From: Hymenobacter crusticola
GTDB taxonomy: Bacteria; Bacteroidota; Bacteroidia; Cytophagales; Hymenobacteraceae
Direction of reading: 5' to 3'
Assembly: GCF_002154225.1 (NCBI RefSeq)
Contig: NZ_MTSE01000006.1
Location: 248,001-312,000 of the forward strand
Length of the DNA stretch: 64,000 bases
Shown piece after piece: positions 41,493-51,193 of the stretch (the stretch's first letter is position 1; every line of letters begins with the position of its first letter). Position numbers and translations under genes: made by a program. Under the pieces are notes generated by a model. It did not search any database, was not told the origin of the DNA, and saw nothing but the letters and a program-made list of their open reading frames with translations.

Positions 41493-44474
41493 TTAAAAGC
41501 CCACGTTCAGCCCGATTACATAGGCACGGTTCAACGGCCTATCAATAACGCCCTCACCCTCCGGATCAAAGTCTTTGATGTCGCTGAGCGTGTAAAGGTT
41601 ACGACCCGACACATACACCCGCACGTTGTCGATTTTGGCTTTCCCGACAATCGACTTCGGAATGGTATACCCTAGGGTCACGTTGCGTACTTTGCCGAAC
41701 GAGGCTTGGCGCTCCGTGAGAGTGGTCACGTAGCTCAGCGAGCGAGTGGCGTGGGGACGCGGATACTCGTTGGTGGGGTTTTCGGGCGTCCAGTAGTCTA
41801 CGCGGGCGCCGTTGTTGACGCCGCTGCGGGTGTACTTGGCGTAGTAGTCGGAGCTGATCCACTGGCCCACGCGGGCCACCAACAGCACGTTCAAATCGAA
41901 GCCTTTGTAGCGGAAGTCGTTGCTGAGGCCACCCGTCCAGGCTGGCACCCGCGAGCCAATCACCTTACGATCGGCAGAGGTTATTTTGCCGTCGGGCACA
42001 CCGTCGGGACCGGAGATATCCGCCACCTTCAGGTCGCCGGGAATAGCGCCGAACTGCGCGGCAGCGGTTTCCTCACCTAGCTGCCAAATGCCGGTTTTCA
42101 CGTAGTCGTAGTAGATCTGCGCGGGCTGACCCTGAATGAGGGAGTTGCGGTAGTCATCGGCAATCACATTGCCATTGGGCAGCTCCACAATGGTTTCCTT
42201 GTTGCGAGCGAAGGTGGCTGTGGTCGACCACGTGAAGCTCTTGCCCGTCAGGTTTTGCGAAGTCAACGACACCTCAATACCCTTGTTGCGGGTGCGGCCG
42301 ATGTTGCGGTTTACCGTCGTTACGCCCGTCAGCAGCGGCAGTGTGTAGGGAAAAATCAGGTCCTTGGTTTTGGCGTCGTAGTAGTCGACGGTACCGGTGA
42401 TGCGGTTGTCGAAGAAGCCGAAATCCACGCCGAAGTCCGTCGTATAAGTTTTCTCCCAACCTAGGTTGGCGTTGCCGATAGTGGGCGAGATAGTATAGGT
42501 GGGCGCAGCGTTGGCGTCGCCGTACGAAAACGACGTATTAGTCAGCGAATTTTGCGTGCCATACGGGTTAATTACGTCGTTACCCGACAAGCCATAAGAG
42601 CCGCGCAGCTTCAGCTCGGTGACGACCTTCAGGTTCTGCATAAACGGCTCATCGATCAGGCGCCACCCTAAGCCCAGCGAGGGAAAGTTGGCCCACTTAT
42701 GCCCCGGCGCGAGCTTCGAAGAGCCATCGGCGCGGTTGGTCACGGAAAGTAGGTAGCGGCCTTTGAAGCTGTAGTTGACGCGACCCGTAAACGAAATCAG
42801 TTTGTTTTCGGAGAAGCCGCTGCCGTAGAAAGGGTTCTGGTTGGCCGAACCTAGGTTGTAGAACGATTGCGAAGGCAGCACCTGGTTGTTGCCGCCCGCG
42901 AAGCTCGACGTGTTGGTAAACGACAGATAGCTAGCTACTCCCGTGAAAGTGAACGAATGTTCGCCCACATCCTTCTTGTACGTCAATACGTTTTCCCAAC
43001 TCAAGTTCCGGTTTTGGTTGTTCGTGATGGAAGCCTGCGAGTTGGCCCCACGCCCGTCAATAGTGTTCCGGCCGTAAAAGCTGCCCGCTTCCGACGTAGC
43101 GTAGTTGGCCGCGAAGGTTGAGCGCACACTCAGCCCATCCAGCGGTGTCATCTCCACGTAAGCGGCGGCAGTGATGCGGTTGGTTTTGGTGTTGCGCTGG
43201 TAAGCGCCGGGCTGCTCGTCGGCCAAGGGGTTCACCTGCGTGCCGCCCAGTGGGAAGACGATCAGGTTACCTTCGTCGTCGTAGGGTTGGCCGAGCGGGG
43301 CAATCTGCGAAGCGATGTTGAACGGGTCGCGGCGGATATCGTTGTTGATGTACGCTAGCTGGGTTTGCACCCCCACCTTCAACCACTTATTCACGATCTG
43401 GTCGACGTTGGCGCGGGTGGTATAGCGCTTAAAACGGTCGAGCTTCAGCAGACCTTTCTCGTCGTAGTAGCCCAGCGAGAAGTACACTTTCGTGTTCTCG
43501 GAGCCACCAGACAAACCAACCTGGTAGTTCTGTTGCATGCCCTTGTGCAGCAGTTGATCGGGCCAGTTCACGTACTCGCCGTTTTCAATGGCCGCTAGCT
43601 GGTTGGGGTTGAATACTTTAGAATCGTCTTCGGGGCTGTTCCAGGTGCCAGCAGCGCGGAAGGCCTCACGGCGGAACGCTACGTATTCGGGTCCGCTCAT
43701 AAACTCGCCGTAGCCGGCCACTTTCGTGATGCCGGAGTAGGCATTGAAGGAAATCTTGGGCTTGCCGGTGCTGCCGCGCTTCGTGGTGATAATAATAACG
43801 CCATTGGCCCCACGGGAACCATAGATGGCCGTGGAGGAAGCATCTTTCAACACCTCAATGCTTTGCACATCGTTGGGGTCAATGTCGGCGGCGTTCACGC
43901 CCTGCACCCCATCCACGATATAGAGCACGTTGTTGGAAGCGCTCGGGTTAGCAATAGAGCGGTTACCCCGAATCCGGATAGACGCTCCCTGACCGGCGTA
44001 ACCGTTGGCACGGGTGATATCGGCGCCCGGGATTTTACCCTGGAGCGCCTCCGTCACGGTGGTTACCGGTAGCTTAGTTACTTCTTCACCTTTCACGGAA
44101 GATACCGAGCCGGTCAGGTCGCGTTTTTTCACGGTTCCGTAGCCAATTACCACGACGTCATCGAGCGCCGCAGCCTCTTGCGAGAGCCGAATTTCCACCC
44201 GTGTCTGGTCAGGCCTCACGGGCAGTTCCTGGCTTTTATAACCTAGATAGGAAACGGTAAGAGTGACCTCGCTTTTATCCGGTACCTGAATGGTGAAGCG
44301 ACCCTCACCATCAGTTGAGTTACCGTTGGTTGTGCCCTTCACCACTACCGTTACGCCAGGAAGCGCTTCTCCTTTGTCGCTGCTCACCACTTGGCCGGTA
44401 AGAGTGCGCGTCTGGGCCTGCGCTGCCCCAACGAGCAGCAACAAGACCGACAACAACAGGAGAATTCGTTTCAT
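41493..44474 (-). CDS. susC-like: SusC-like TonB-dependent outer-membrane transporter
   Basis: The start is placed at ATG 44474 (MKRILLLLSVLLLLVGAAQA), giving 993 aa; a longer frame adds 12 non-signal residues. Domains in order: signal peptide, carboxypeptidase-regulatory-like domain (TLTGQVVSSDKGEALPGVTV, residues ~25-105), plug (DDVVVIGYGTVKKRDLTGS, IRIRGNRSI, NNVLYIVDGVQG), then the beta-barrel ending in the aromatic VIGLNVGF. No N-terminal STN extension is present, so it does not look coupled to an anti-sigma/ECF pair. It imports oligosaccharides with its SusD partner using TonB energy. Confidence 0.96.
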   Translation of the reverse strand: MKRILLLLSVLLLLVGAAQAQTRTLTGQVVSSDKGEALPGVTVVVKGTTNGNSTDGEGRFTIQVPDKSEVTLTVSYLGYKSQELPVRPDQTRVEIRLSQEAAALDDVVVIGYGTVKKRDLTGSVSSVKGEEVTKLPVTTVTEALQGKIPGADITRANGYAGQGASIRIRGNRSIANPSASNNVLYIVDGVQGVNAADIDPNDVQSIEVLKDASSTAIYGSRGANGVIIITTKRGSTGKPKISFNAYSGITKVAGYGEFMSGPEYVAFRREAFRAAGTWNSPEDDSKVFNPNQLAAIENGEYVNWPDQLLHKGMQQNYQVGLSGGSENTKVYFSLGYYDEKGLLKLDRFKRYTTRANVDQIVNKWLKVGVQTQLAYINNDIRRDPFNIASQIAPLGQPYDDEGNLIVFPLGGTQVNPLADEQPGAYQRNTKTNRITAAAYVEMTPLDGLSVRSTFAANYATSEAGSFYGRNTIDGRGANSQASITNNQNRNLSWENVLTYKKDVGEHSFTFTGVASYLSFTNTSSFAGGNNQVLPSQSFYNLGSANQNPFYGSGFSENKLISFTGRVNYSFKGRYLLSVTNRADGSSKLAPGHKWANFPSLGLGWRLIDEPFMQNLKVVTELKLRGSYGLSGNDVINPYGTQNSLTNTSFSYGDANAAPTYTISPTIGNANLGWEKTYTTDFGVDFGFFDNRITGTVDYYDAKTKDLIFPYTLPLLTGVTTVNRNIGRTRNKGIEVSLTSQNLTGKSFTWSTTATFARNKETIVELPNGNVIADDYRNSLIQGQPAQIYYDYVKTGIWQLGEETAAAQFGAIPGDLKVADISGPDGVPDGKITSADRKVIGSRVPAWTGGLSNDFRYKGFDLNVLLVARVGQWISSDYYAKYTRSGVNNGARVDYWTPENPTNEYPRPHATRSLSYVTTLTERQASFGKVRNVTLGYTIPKSIVGKAKIDNVRVYVSGRNLYTLSDIKDFDPEGEGVIDRPLNRAYVIGLNVGF

Positions 44475-44548
44475 AGCTTGGAGAGGGAGAGTGGGAATTG
44501 GCAGGGGCAACGTTCGGAAAGGAAGCTGAGCGGGGCTTTTACCGAGTC

Positions 44549-46207
44549 TTATTGAGCCAATTCGGCTTGCTCAACTGGTTGGGCGCTTTCGGCTAATTCC
44601 ACAGCTCCGCAGAAATGCACCTCAAGGCCTAGCTCAGCCATGGCCGCCGCCTTGATGCGGCAGGCGCGCTGGGCGCTGGCTTCGTCGGTGGCGTACACGA
44701 CTTGGATGTGGTTGGCTTTGTGGCGGGCCATCATCTGGTCGCGGCTCACGCCTTTCAGCGTAGCGTTCATGATGGGCCACTGCGGGGTGGTTTCTTGCCA
44801 GCGGCGCTGGGTTTCGGCTTCGGGCAGCGCTACGGCTTCGCCCACACCTAGGTCGCAGTGCAGCTTGCCGTCCATCACGTACACGCGGCTCCACACGATA
44901 GCGCCGGGCCGACTTACGCCTTTCAGGCTGCCGCCGCCCAGGCGGAAGTACATGGGCGGCTGCCGCTCGCTGCTAGCGCCTTGGTAGCCACCCACAAAGT
45001 GCGCTGGCGGCGCGGCGCCCGAAATCAGGAATACCCACACAAAATCGTCGATACCGTTGCCAGTGAAGTGTTGGCCCCAGCGCAGGTCGTGCAGCGTGGT
45101 TTCGCCGGGCAGACCTAGCTTTTGCCACAGGTGGTAGGTGAGCAAGGCATCGAGGCCGGCGCACTCGTCTACTTCGTTGAAGTGCGGTAGCGCCTGGCCG
45201 GCGTACAGCTCCTCCCCTGCCTCCGAGAATACCGGCGGACGGTCTTGGTTGTTGAGCAAGCCTTCGACCAGGTCGCTGGCGGGGGTCAGGTCTTTCAAAC
45301 CTTGCTGGTACTGAATGCCGATGGTGGCGCAGCCGAACGTATCGGCCAGGCGCACGGCGGCGATGTACATTTTGCACTGCTCCAAGGTCTGGGCTTCCGT
45401 TAGCTCGGTGGCGTCGTCGGTGCCCCAGTTGAATTTCATGCCTTTGGCCAGCAGCCAATCGAGCACTTGGCGGGCTTCCGCGTCGGTTACGGTGCGCATG
45501 GTGGCGTACAGCGTCGATTGGCTTAGGCGCTCCTTAAATAGGCCCGTGGGGTGCAGCAGCTCGTCGGGGATGATGGCGTTGTACATGCCCATGCAGCCTT
45601 CGTCGAACACGCCCATGATGGCTTTGTCGCGCTTGAGCTTGCTGGCAAAGTCGCGACCTAGTTGCTCGTCTTCGGCCGGCAGCTCCACGGAAGCTAGGTC
45701 GGTCACGTGGCTGTCGTCTTGGGTGATGGTGCCGGTGGTAAGCCACTCCTGCAAGCCTTGCGCGAAAAACTCATCCGTGAAGTCTTCGCTCCAAAGACTG
45801 CTATAGGTCACGCCGGCTTTGGTCAGGGAGCCGTTCAGGTTTAGCATGCCCACGAGGCCGGGCCACTGTCCGCTCCAGTTGGCCACCGTCAGGATGGGGC
45901 CTTGGTGCGTGGTGAGGCCAGCCAGTACGTGGTGGGTGTACTGCCACACGCTTTCGGCCACGATGAGGGGCTGCTGCGGATCGAGGTGGCGAAACACCTC
46001 CATGCCCATCTTCTGCGAGTCGATGAAGCCGTGCTGCTTTTCCGCGTCGTACGGGTGGGCCCGCTTCACCGACCAGCCTTGCTTTTCCAAAGCAGCCGTC
46101 AGCAGGCGCTCCATCTCGGCTTGAGCGGCCCAGCAATCCTGGTTGGCCGCGAGCCGCAGGTCACCACTCGCCACTAATAGAACTTCCTTCCTCGCAGTAG
46201 ACTCCAT
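44549..46207 (-). CDS. L-fucose/L-arabinose isomerase-superfamily protein
   Basis: The start is placed at ATG 46207 ([14 protein letters not shown]), giving 552 aa; a GTG three codons upstream is possible. It has no signal peptide, so it is cytoplasmic. The fold resembles L-fucose isomerase. An N-terminal region with [18 protein letters not shown] is followed by metal-site-like acidic residues in [10 protein letters not shown] and TLHDLRWG, then a C-terminal [13 protein letters not shown] that supplies the last histidines. It should convert an aldose to a ketose, but sequence alone does not fix the sugar; L-fucose, L-galactose, L-rhamnose-type or methylated sugars of RG-II are candidates. It is the first gene of the SusCD transcript, 74 bp upstream of SusC. 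Confidence 0.78.
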   Translation of the reverse strand: MESTARKEVLLVASGDLRLAANQDCWAAQAEMERLLTAALEKQGWSVKRAHPYDAEKQHGFIDSQKMGMEVFRHLDPQQPLIVAESVWQYTHHVLAGLTTHQGPILTVANWSGQWPGLVGMLNLNGSLTKAGVTYSSLWSEDFTDEFFAQGLQEWLTTGTITQDDSHVTDLASVELPAEDEQLGRDFASKLKRDKAIMGVFDEGCMGMYNAIIPDELLHPTGLFKERLSQSTLYATMRTVTDAEARQVLDWLLAKGMKFNWGTDDATELTEAQTLEQCKMYIAAVRLADTFGCATIGIQYQQGLKDLTPASDLVEGLLNNQDRPPVFSEAGEELYAGQALPHFNEVDECAGLDALLTYHLWQKLGLPGETTLHDLRWGQHFTGNGIDDFVWVFLISGAAPPAHFVGGYQGASSERQPPMYFRLGGGSLKGVSRPGAIVWSRVYVMDGKLHCDLGVGEAVALPEAETQRRWQETTPQWPIMNATLKGVSRDQMMARHKANHIQVVYATDEASAQRACRIKAAAMAELGLEVHFCGAVELAESAQPVEQAELAQ

Positions 46208-47339
46208 GGCTAGCACAGCTATTAATTAATTCGATGCAGAATTAAAACGTTGGTCATTTTTAAAACCAACTTTCGTAAACACCAGAAAAGCAGCATAAAT
46301 AACGACGACCCTATTTTGCAAAAACTCAAGATTGGATTATCGTTAAGTTTTTATGGAGCAAAAGAAGCGTTTCGTTATCCGAAAAATCTGCTGAGCAAAA
46401 AGGCTAGCTAAGCTGGTATGCAAATATGATTGTTCCTTAATCAGCGCCCTTATTCGTTATTATCTACTTACTATAGGATATTATCATTCACTACTCAGGC
46501 ATTCAGAAAGCAGCTTTTTCCATCTATTTATTTGATAAGTGCAGGATGCTCTCTCGGTTCACTGCCGGAAACGCCAGACCTAGCTTGTAGACTGCCAACA
46601 ACCTCCTTTCTTAGCAGACTTCCTTATCCTATTACTTACTTGGTAGATAATAAAGAAAGATTCTACACCAATTTAAATTGCTGTAAAACAATATCTTATA
46701 CTGACGAATAAGCTTACTCACGCACCTTGCGGGCAGTACCATTCGCTTAGCGTGAGCTTTCGTTAGCGAGGTCGGCCTCTACCAAGCTGGTGCAGTCTAG
46801 GAAATAACCTAACTGTGAAAGCACACTGAAACGTTTGCGCATGTCTTTTGCGCCCGAAAGCCAGAATTTAGTAGCTGGGGCAAGACGCTTTTGCTGTAAA
46901 GTTGTTCCTCAAACTCAAGCGCATGCCTATTTCAGCCTGCGGATCTCGTTTGACCTGCTTGGCAAAGGCAGTACTCTACAGGAGAGTTGGCCCAAATGAA
47001 AACCGATACTTTGGGTATCCTACGCAAACCTTACAGTAAACTTCTCGTCCAGTGATTTCCTTGAAGTAGGCGGTACTTCTACTGAATCGGAATTCGTACC
47101 AGAAGATAAGATCGTAGAGTAAGAGTATAAGAGAGCATGTTACGCAGGCAAAAGGTGCTGCCCATCCGGTGCTTCCGGAAACGTTTGCTTGACTGATAAC
47201 AAGTAAGAGTATGATTAAATACTGCTTCTGAACAGCCCCACTGTTTGGCGCAGTGCTGCCGCCAATCAGCCTTATTGATTAAACGTCTTCCCACATTAAT
47301 TATATCTGCTTTCATTTTCCCACTTCCACTCTTCCTGCT
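46208..47339. other. 1.1-kb divergent intergenic region, A+T-rich, no supported gene
   Basis: This is the longest gap in the window. It separates the isomerase-SusCD operon (leftward) from the AraC gene (rightward), so it should hold both promoters and operators. Short open frames occur (about 46430-46711 on + and 47079-47438 on -), but neither has a recognisable family or start context. None of the window's hairpin families is present. I could not place a convincing Bacteroidota -7 (TAnnTTTG)/-33 pair. It may include decayed coding sequence. Confidence 0.5.
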
Positions 47340-48236
47340 ATGAAAGCCCACTTTCACAAAGTCCCCGTCAATACGCAGAATTCGTTTAGCATTCGCCACG
47401 ACCGCCAAGCGAATTTTGGTACTACTTGGCATTATCACCCCGAATTAGAATTACATTATGTAATTCAGGGAGAAGGTGTGCGATTAGTTGGGGATAATAT
47501 CAGTAATTTTTCTTCGGGTGAAATTATTTTACTCGGCGAAAATCTACCGCATACGTGGCGCTGCAAAGAAGAATATTTTCAGCAAAATCCAGAATTAGCA
47601 GTTGAAGCAATTGTCATTCAATTTTTACCCGATTGCCTAGGTCGCTACTTGCTAGGTTTGCCCGAAGCGTATCTTATCCCAAAGCTATTTGAGAAGGCCA
47701 AGAACGGCTTGATGGTAACCGGCGCGGCTAGGGAGAAGCTTATCCCGCTGATGTACGCGGCGGTCGAAGCCACCAACCTCGACCGAATCATCATCCTGCT
47801 TTCCATCCTCAAGATCCTGGCGGAAACCGACGAAGTTGACACAATTGCTACGAAGTATCACGCCTTTGCGCAGTCGAACGAATCGGATACGGTGCGCATC
47901 AACAAAGTGTGCAGTTACACGCTGACGAACTACAAAAAGGAAATTACGCTCGAAGAAATTGCTTCCATCAGCAACCTCAGCGTGACGTCGTTCTGCCGCT
48001 ATTTCAAGCTCATTACCAAGAAGACGTACTACGACTTCCTGATTGAAATTCGCATCAGCCACGCTTGCCGCCTTCTCATTGAAGATAAGCTGCCCACCGA
48101 AGTGCTCTGCTTCGATTGTGGCTTCAACAACGTGTCGAACTTCTACCGTCATTTTAAGAAGATCACCAAAATGACGCCCTTGGAGTATAAGCGCAAGTAC
48201 CTGCACCACAACTACAAGGAGCTGATTGCAGCTTAA
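47340..48236 (+). CDS. AraC-family regulator, probable control gene of the pectin locus
   Basis: The 298-aa product has an N-terminal cupin (residues ~1-95) with the HYHPELELHYV metal/ligand-type motif and GEIILLGENLPHTW. The C-terminal two-HTH domain starts near residue 195: ITLEEIASISNLSVTSFCRY, then the signature CFDCGFNNVSNFYRHFKKIT, ending MTPLEYKRKYL. It is divergent from the isomerase-SusC-SusD genes and convergent with the DapA-family gene, the only regulator embedded among PUL genes. It is therefore the best candidate for sensing a pectin-derived sugar (inference). The first ~300 bp are A+T-richer than the rest of the gene. Confidence 0.9.
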   Translation: MKAHFHKVPVNTQNSFSIRHDRQANFGTTWHYHPELELHYVIQGEGVRLVGDNISNFSSGEIILLGENLPHTWRCKEEYFQQNPELAVEAIVIQFLPDCLGRYLLGLPEAYLIPKLFEKAKNGLMVTGAAREKLIPLMYAAVEATNLDRIIILLSILKILAETDEVDTIATKYHAFAQSNESDTVRINKVCSYTLTNYKKEITLEEIASISNLSVTSFCRYFKLITKKTYYDFLIEIRISHACRLLIEDKLPTEVLCFDCGFNNVSNFYRHFKKITKMTPLEYKRKYLHHNYKELIAA

Positions 48237-48294
48237 CCTAGGTCGTGGCAGTAGCACGGACTACACAGCCTGTGCTACTACCACGACCTAGGTT
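48235..48294. terminator. Bidirectional hairpin spanning both convergent stop codons
   Basis: Arms AACCTAGGTCGTGGCAGTAG... (48235-48259) and its complement (48270-48294) differ at few positions. They include the TAA of the AraC gene (48234-48236) and abut the TAA of the DapA-family gene (48293-48295 on the + strand). A stem with a 10-bp loop would form in either transcript, consistent with a shared terminator. There is no oligo-T run. Confidence 0.75.
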
Positions 48295-49219
48295 ACACGG
48301 CGTATTCCAACGACTTGCGCAAGCTGGCGTACTCGCCGTAGAGGTTCTCGACGTTTCTTTTCACCGCGTTTGAGAAATTGCCCACTTTCCGGCGCGTGAA
48401 CGTCGAAATATCGATGCCGCGCTGGTTCAAAGAGTACTTGGCCACGATGGGGTACACGTTGTGCATCACGTTCATGTTGCGCACGAAGAACTTCTGCACC
48501 TCGTTCACTTCGCCGGCTAAGGAAGCATCGTCGTAGTGGTTGCACAGCCAGACGATCAGCTCGGGGTAGAAATTGCCTTGGATGCACGACAGCCCCGCCG
48601 AGCCTGCCTTGAGTGAGTCGACGGCGTGCACCATATAGGCGTCGTACAGACCGAAGTTGTGGCCTTGCACGGCAGCTAGCTTGCGCTGCACTTGGCTGAT
48701 ATCGAGGCAAGTATCTTTGTGGTAGATAACCCGGCCAGTCTCCACGAACTTCTTCAACTGCTCAGACGACAAAAGACGCTTGTACGGCTCTGGGCACTCG
48801 TAGAAACCGAGCGGAATGCCGGGCGTCAGGTCGAGTAGCTGAAACACCTGGTCGTTGAAGTACCCTTCAGACTGGTCCTCGGTAGCCAGCAGGCCCGTGA
48901 TGGCAATGACGGCTTCGGTGCCAGCGTCGTACACTTGCTTCACAAAGTCGGCCTGCTGCGCGATGGGGCCGCCGAAGGTGCCGGTTGCCACCACGGGCAC
49001 GGCGCCACCCACTACATCTACAACGTGCCGAATGGTCTGGAGCCTTTCTTCAGGCGTTAGCTCAAACATCTCGCTGGAGAGGCAGTTGGCAAATAAACCT
49101 GATGCACCCGCGTCTAAGTATAACTCCGTCAGCTTGGTAAGTGCGTTGTAGTCTACCTGCCCATCATTTTGAAAAGGCATGAGCATGACCGGGACAAATC
49201 CCTTTCGTGATTTTTCCAT
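48293..49219 (-). CDS. DapA/NanA-family class I aldolase (2-keto-3-deoxy acid lyase type)
   Basis: The 308-aa TIM-barrel protein has the family's Schiff-base Lys168 in VIYHKDTC and Tyr140 in LGFYECPEP, spaced like Tyr133/Lys161 of E. coli DapA. The GGPIAQQ and GLFANCLSSEMFELT segments sit where the carboxylate-binding GTTGE-type loop is expected, but are altered (CLSSEM), so it is not a housekeeping DapA. Such aldolases cleave 2-keto-3-deoxy sugar acids. Pectin lyase products and the RG-II sugars Kdo and Dha yield such acids, which is a plausible substrate class (inference). It lies 46 bp downstream of an SSS symporter gene, probably in one operon. Confidence 0.82.
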   Translation of the reverse strand: MEKSRKGFVPVMLMPFQNDGQVDYNALTKLTELYLDAGASGLFANCLSSEMFELTPEERLQTIRHVVDVVGGAVPVVATGTFGGPIAQQADFVKQVYDAGTEAVIAITGLLATEDQSEGYFNDQVFQLLDLTPGIPLGFYECPEPYKRLLSSEQLKKFVETGRVIYHKDTCLDISQVQRKLAAVQGHNFGLYDAYMVHAVDSLKAGSAGLSCIQGNFYPELIVWLCNHYDDASLAGEVNEVQKFFVRNMNVMHNVYPIVAKYSLNQRGIDISTFTRRKVGNFSNAVKRNVENLYGEYASLRKSLEYAV

Positions 49220-49265
49220 TGTTATTGTAAGTCAGAAATTGCGGGTTGAGGGGAAAGGGCCTAGG

Positions 49266-50861
49266 TTAGTGGACCGACTGTTTGGCGGGTTCCGTGGTGT
49301 TGTACACGGCTGTGCCTCTGCGAAGTTTGGTGAGAAGAAGACCGATTAAGAAAATGGTGAGGGTACCCACCACGATGATCATGCTTTTGTGCAGCGTGTT
49401 GCGCAAGCCGGCGTACTCGTCGGGCAGGCTGCCGGAAAACGTCATCCAGATGATAACGAAGATGCCGCTGATGGTGGCTGTTAGGGCTTCGTGGCTGCGG
49501 GTTTGGCGACTGATTACGCCGAGCAAGAACAAGCCGAGCATGCCCGCGGCGAAGATGCCGGAAAGCTCCCACCAGATATCGAGCACGCTTTTCACGCCAA
49601 TCATGGCGATGCCGGTGCCCATGCCGAACAGGCCGAAGCAAACGGTAGCTAGGTGCAGGAGCCACAGCGTTTGACGCCCCGTCATTTGGGGTTTGAAGTA
49701 GCGCTGGTAAATATCGACGGTGAAGACGGTGGCCGAGGCGTTCATGCCCGAGCTGATCGTGCTCATGGCTGCCGACAGGATGGCCGACACAATCAGCCCC
49801 ACAAAGCCTACCGGAATCTTGGTTACCATGAAATGCGGCATCACTTTGTCGCCGTAGTCGGCGGGCGACAAGCGCGCGGCAGCCTCCGCAATTTGGGCCG
49901 CAGTAGCGGTTTGGGGCAGGTTGGTAGCTGCCACTTGCAGCTTCACCGCCTGAATGAACTCGGGGTGTACCTGATAGTAAGCAAACAAGCTGGCGCCAAT
50001 GACAAAGAACAGCAGCGAGGCCGGCAAGTACAGCCACACGCACAGCCAGATGGACTTGGACGCCTGCTGTGGCGAGGCCGCCGTATGATACCGCTGCACG
50101 TAATTCTGGTCGACGCCGAAATTATTTAGGTTGATAAAAAAGCCATACAAGAACACCACCCAAAACGTAGATTGGGTGAAATCGGGAGAGAAACCCCCTA
50201 GGCTGAATTTATTATTTGCCTGGCCGATTTCCATAACTTTCGCTACGCCGCCAGGCATATCGTAAATAATTAATCCAATAATTAATAAAGCGCCAATTGT
50301 TTTAATTACGCCTTGCACTACTTCCGTCCAGATAACGGCTTCGATGCCACCTAGCACGGTGTAGATAATAATACAGATGCCCGTAATAAGCATAATCAGT
50401 TCCATCGAAAAGCCCGTCAGCGCTTGTAGCGTGAGGGCAATGCCGTAGAAAATAGAGCCAATACGGGCCAGTTGGGTTAGCAGGAAGCACACAACGGCAT
50501 AGGTGCGCGCCCAGGGGCCAAAACGGTGTTCTAGGTGCGTGTACGCCGATATTGCGCCAGTGCTGCGGTAAAAGGGAACAAAATACCTAGCCGCTATCCA
50601 AGCCGCAAATGGCATGGAAATACTAAATACGAAGGCGTTCCAATTGGTACCGAAAGCTTTGCCCGGAACTCCTAAGAAGGTATTGCTACTTAAAAAAGTG
50701 GCGTAGATAGATAAACCAATTGCCCACCCCGGAATTGAGCCGGAAGCGCGGGAATATTGATCAGCATCGTCATTTTTTCGGGAAAAATAAATTCCCACGC
50801 CAATCATGGCGGCTAGGTACAGGCCAATAATTACTAGGTCAGGGGCGCGTAGATTGTTCAT
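49266..50861 (-). CDS. SSS-family sodium/solute symporter
   Basis: The 531-aa membrane protein with about 13-14 membrane segments begins NLRAPDLVIIGLYLAAMIGV, with YSRASGSIPGWAIGLSIYAT and the conserved GGIEAVIWTEVVQGVI segment of SSS proteins. It differs clearly from the symporter at 7025-8620. It is upstream of and close to the DapA-family aldolase gene, as in loci where sialic acid or keto-acid transporters accompany NanA/DapA-type aldolases. The substrate is therefore likely an acidic sugar (inference). Confidence 0.9.
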   Translation of the reverse strand: MNNLRAPDLVIIGLYLAAMIGVGIYFSRKNDDADQYSRASGSIPGWAIGLSIYATFLSSNTFLGVPGKAFGTNWNAFVFSISMPFAAWIAARYFVPFYRSTGAISAYTHLEHRFGPWARTYAVVCFLLTQLARIGSIFYGIALTLQALTGFSMELIMLITGICIIIYTVLGGIEAVIWTEVVQGVIKTIGALLIIGLIIYDMPGGVAKVMEIGQANNKFSLGGFSPDFTQSTFWVVFLYGFFINLNNFGVDQNYVQRYHTAASPQQASKSIWLCVWLYLPASLLFFVIGASLFAYYQVHPEFIQAVKLQVAATNLPQTATAAQIAEAAARLSPADYGDKVMPHFMVTKIPVGFVGLIVSAILSAAMSTISSGMNASATVFTVDIYQRYFKPQMTGRQTLWLLHLATVCFGLFGMGTGIAMIGVKSVLDIWWELSGIFAAGMLGLFLLGVISRQTRSHEALTATISGIFVIIWMTFSGSLPDEYAGLRNTLHKSMIIVVGTLTIFLIGLLLTKLRRGTAVYNTTEPAKQSVH

Positions 50862-51193
50862 GCAAAGGCTATTTTTTGAAATATAGCTTATCTCGCTCTA
50901 TACCTTAGGCTATTGGTCTTGCTTACAAATTTACCGGTAGGCGCTGCGTCGTACGTGTACCATTTTCTCTATCTATTGTAGCATATTAGCTTTGACGGGC
51001 TAGCCTCATCCGATACGAAGATGCCCGCCGGTTATCGTTGCGGTCATCCACCGGTCGGACGCCCTAGGGCGTCCGACCGGTTGTCGTCAGAACAACTCAT
51101 CAGAACGATGGTCGTGCACCTAGCTCGTGCAAGCGTCCGCAGCCGACAACCGGTCGGACGCCTAGGACGTCGGGCCGGTGGACAACGCGACTC
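50862..51193. other. Intergenic region with symporter promoter area and G+C-rich palindromes
   Basis: The first ~150 bp are A+T-rich and must hold the symporter-aldolase promoter. On the - strand TAAATTTG (complement of 50926-50933) fits the Bacteroidota -7 consensus TAnnTTTG, 65 bp from the start codon, but no good -33 TTTG is visible, so this is tentative. The remainder is the palindrome cluster at 51051-51178. No gene is present. Confidence 0.35.
51051..51178. repeat. Palindrome pair centred on CCTAGG (CCGGTCGGACG arms)
   Basis: 51051-51080 is a perfect 30-bp palindrome (CCGGTCGGACGCC, then CTAG-centred complement). At 51150-51178 a second, imperfect copy (CCGGTCGGACGCCTAGGACG...) occurs. 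The outer flanks also pair (CACCGG/CCGGTG and ACAACCGG). The two lie just after the stop codon of the large GH2 gene and may terminate it. Confidence 0.85.

Noticed and set aside
46430..46711. 93-codon open frame in the long divergent gap
   Set aside because: It has no family, no supporting start context and an A+T-driven composition; not convincing as a gene.
47079..47438. 119-codon frame on the - strand overlapping the AraC start
   Set aside because: It overlaps the well-supported AraC gene and contains no recognisable domain; could at most be a decayed remnant.
48293..49219. Housekeeping dihydrodipicolinate synthase (lysine pathway) for the DapA-family gene
   Set aside because: The conserved GTTGE-type loop is altered and the gene is paired with a sugar-type symporter within a pectin locus, so a catabolic aldolase fits better.
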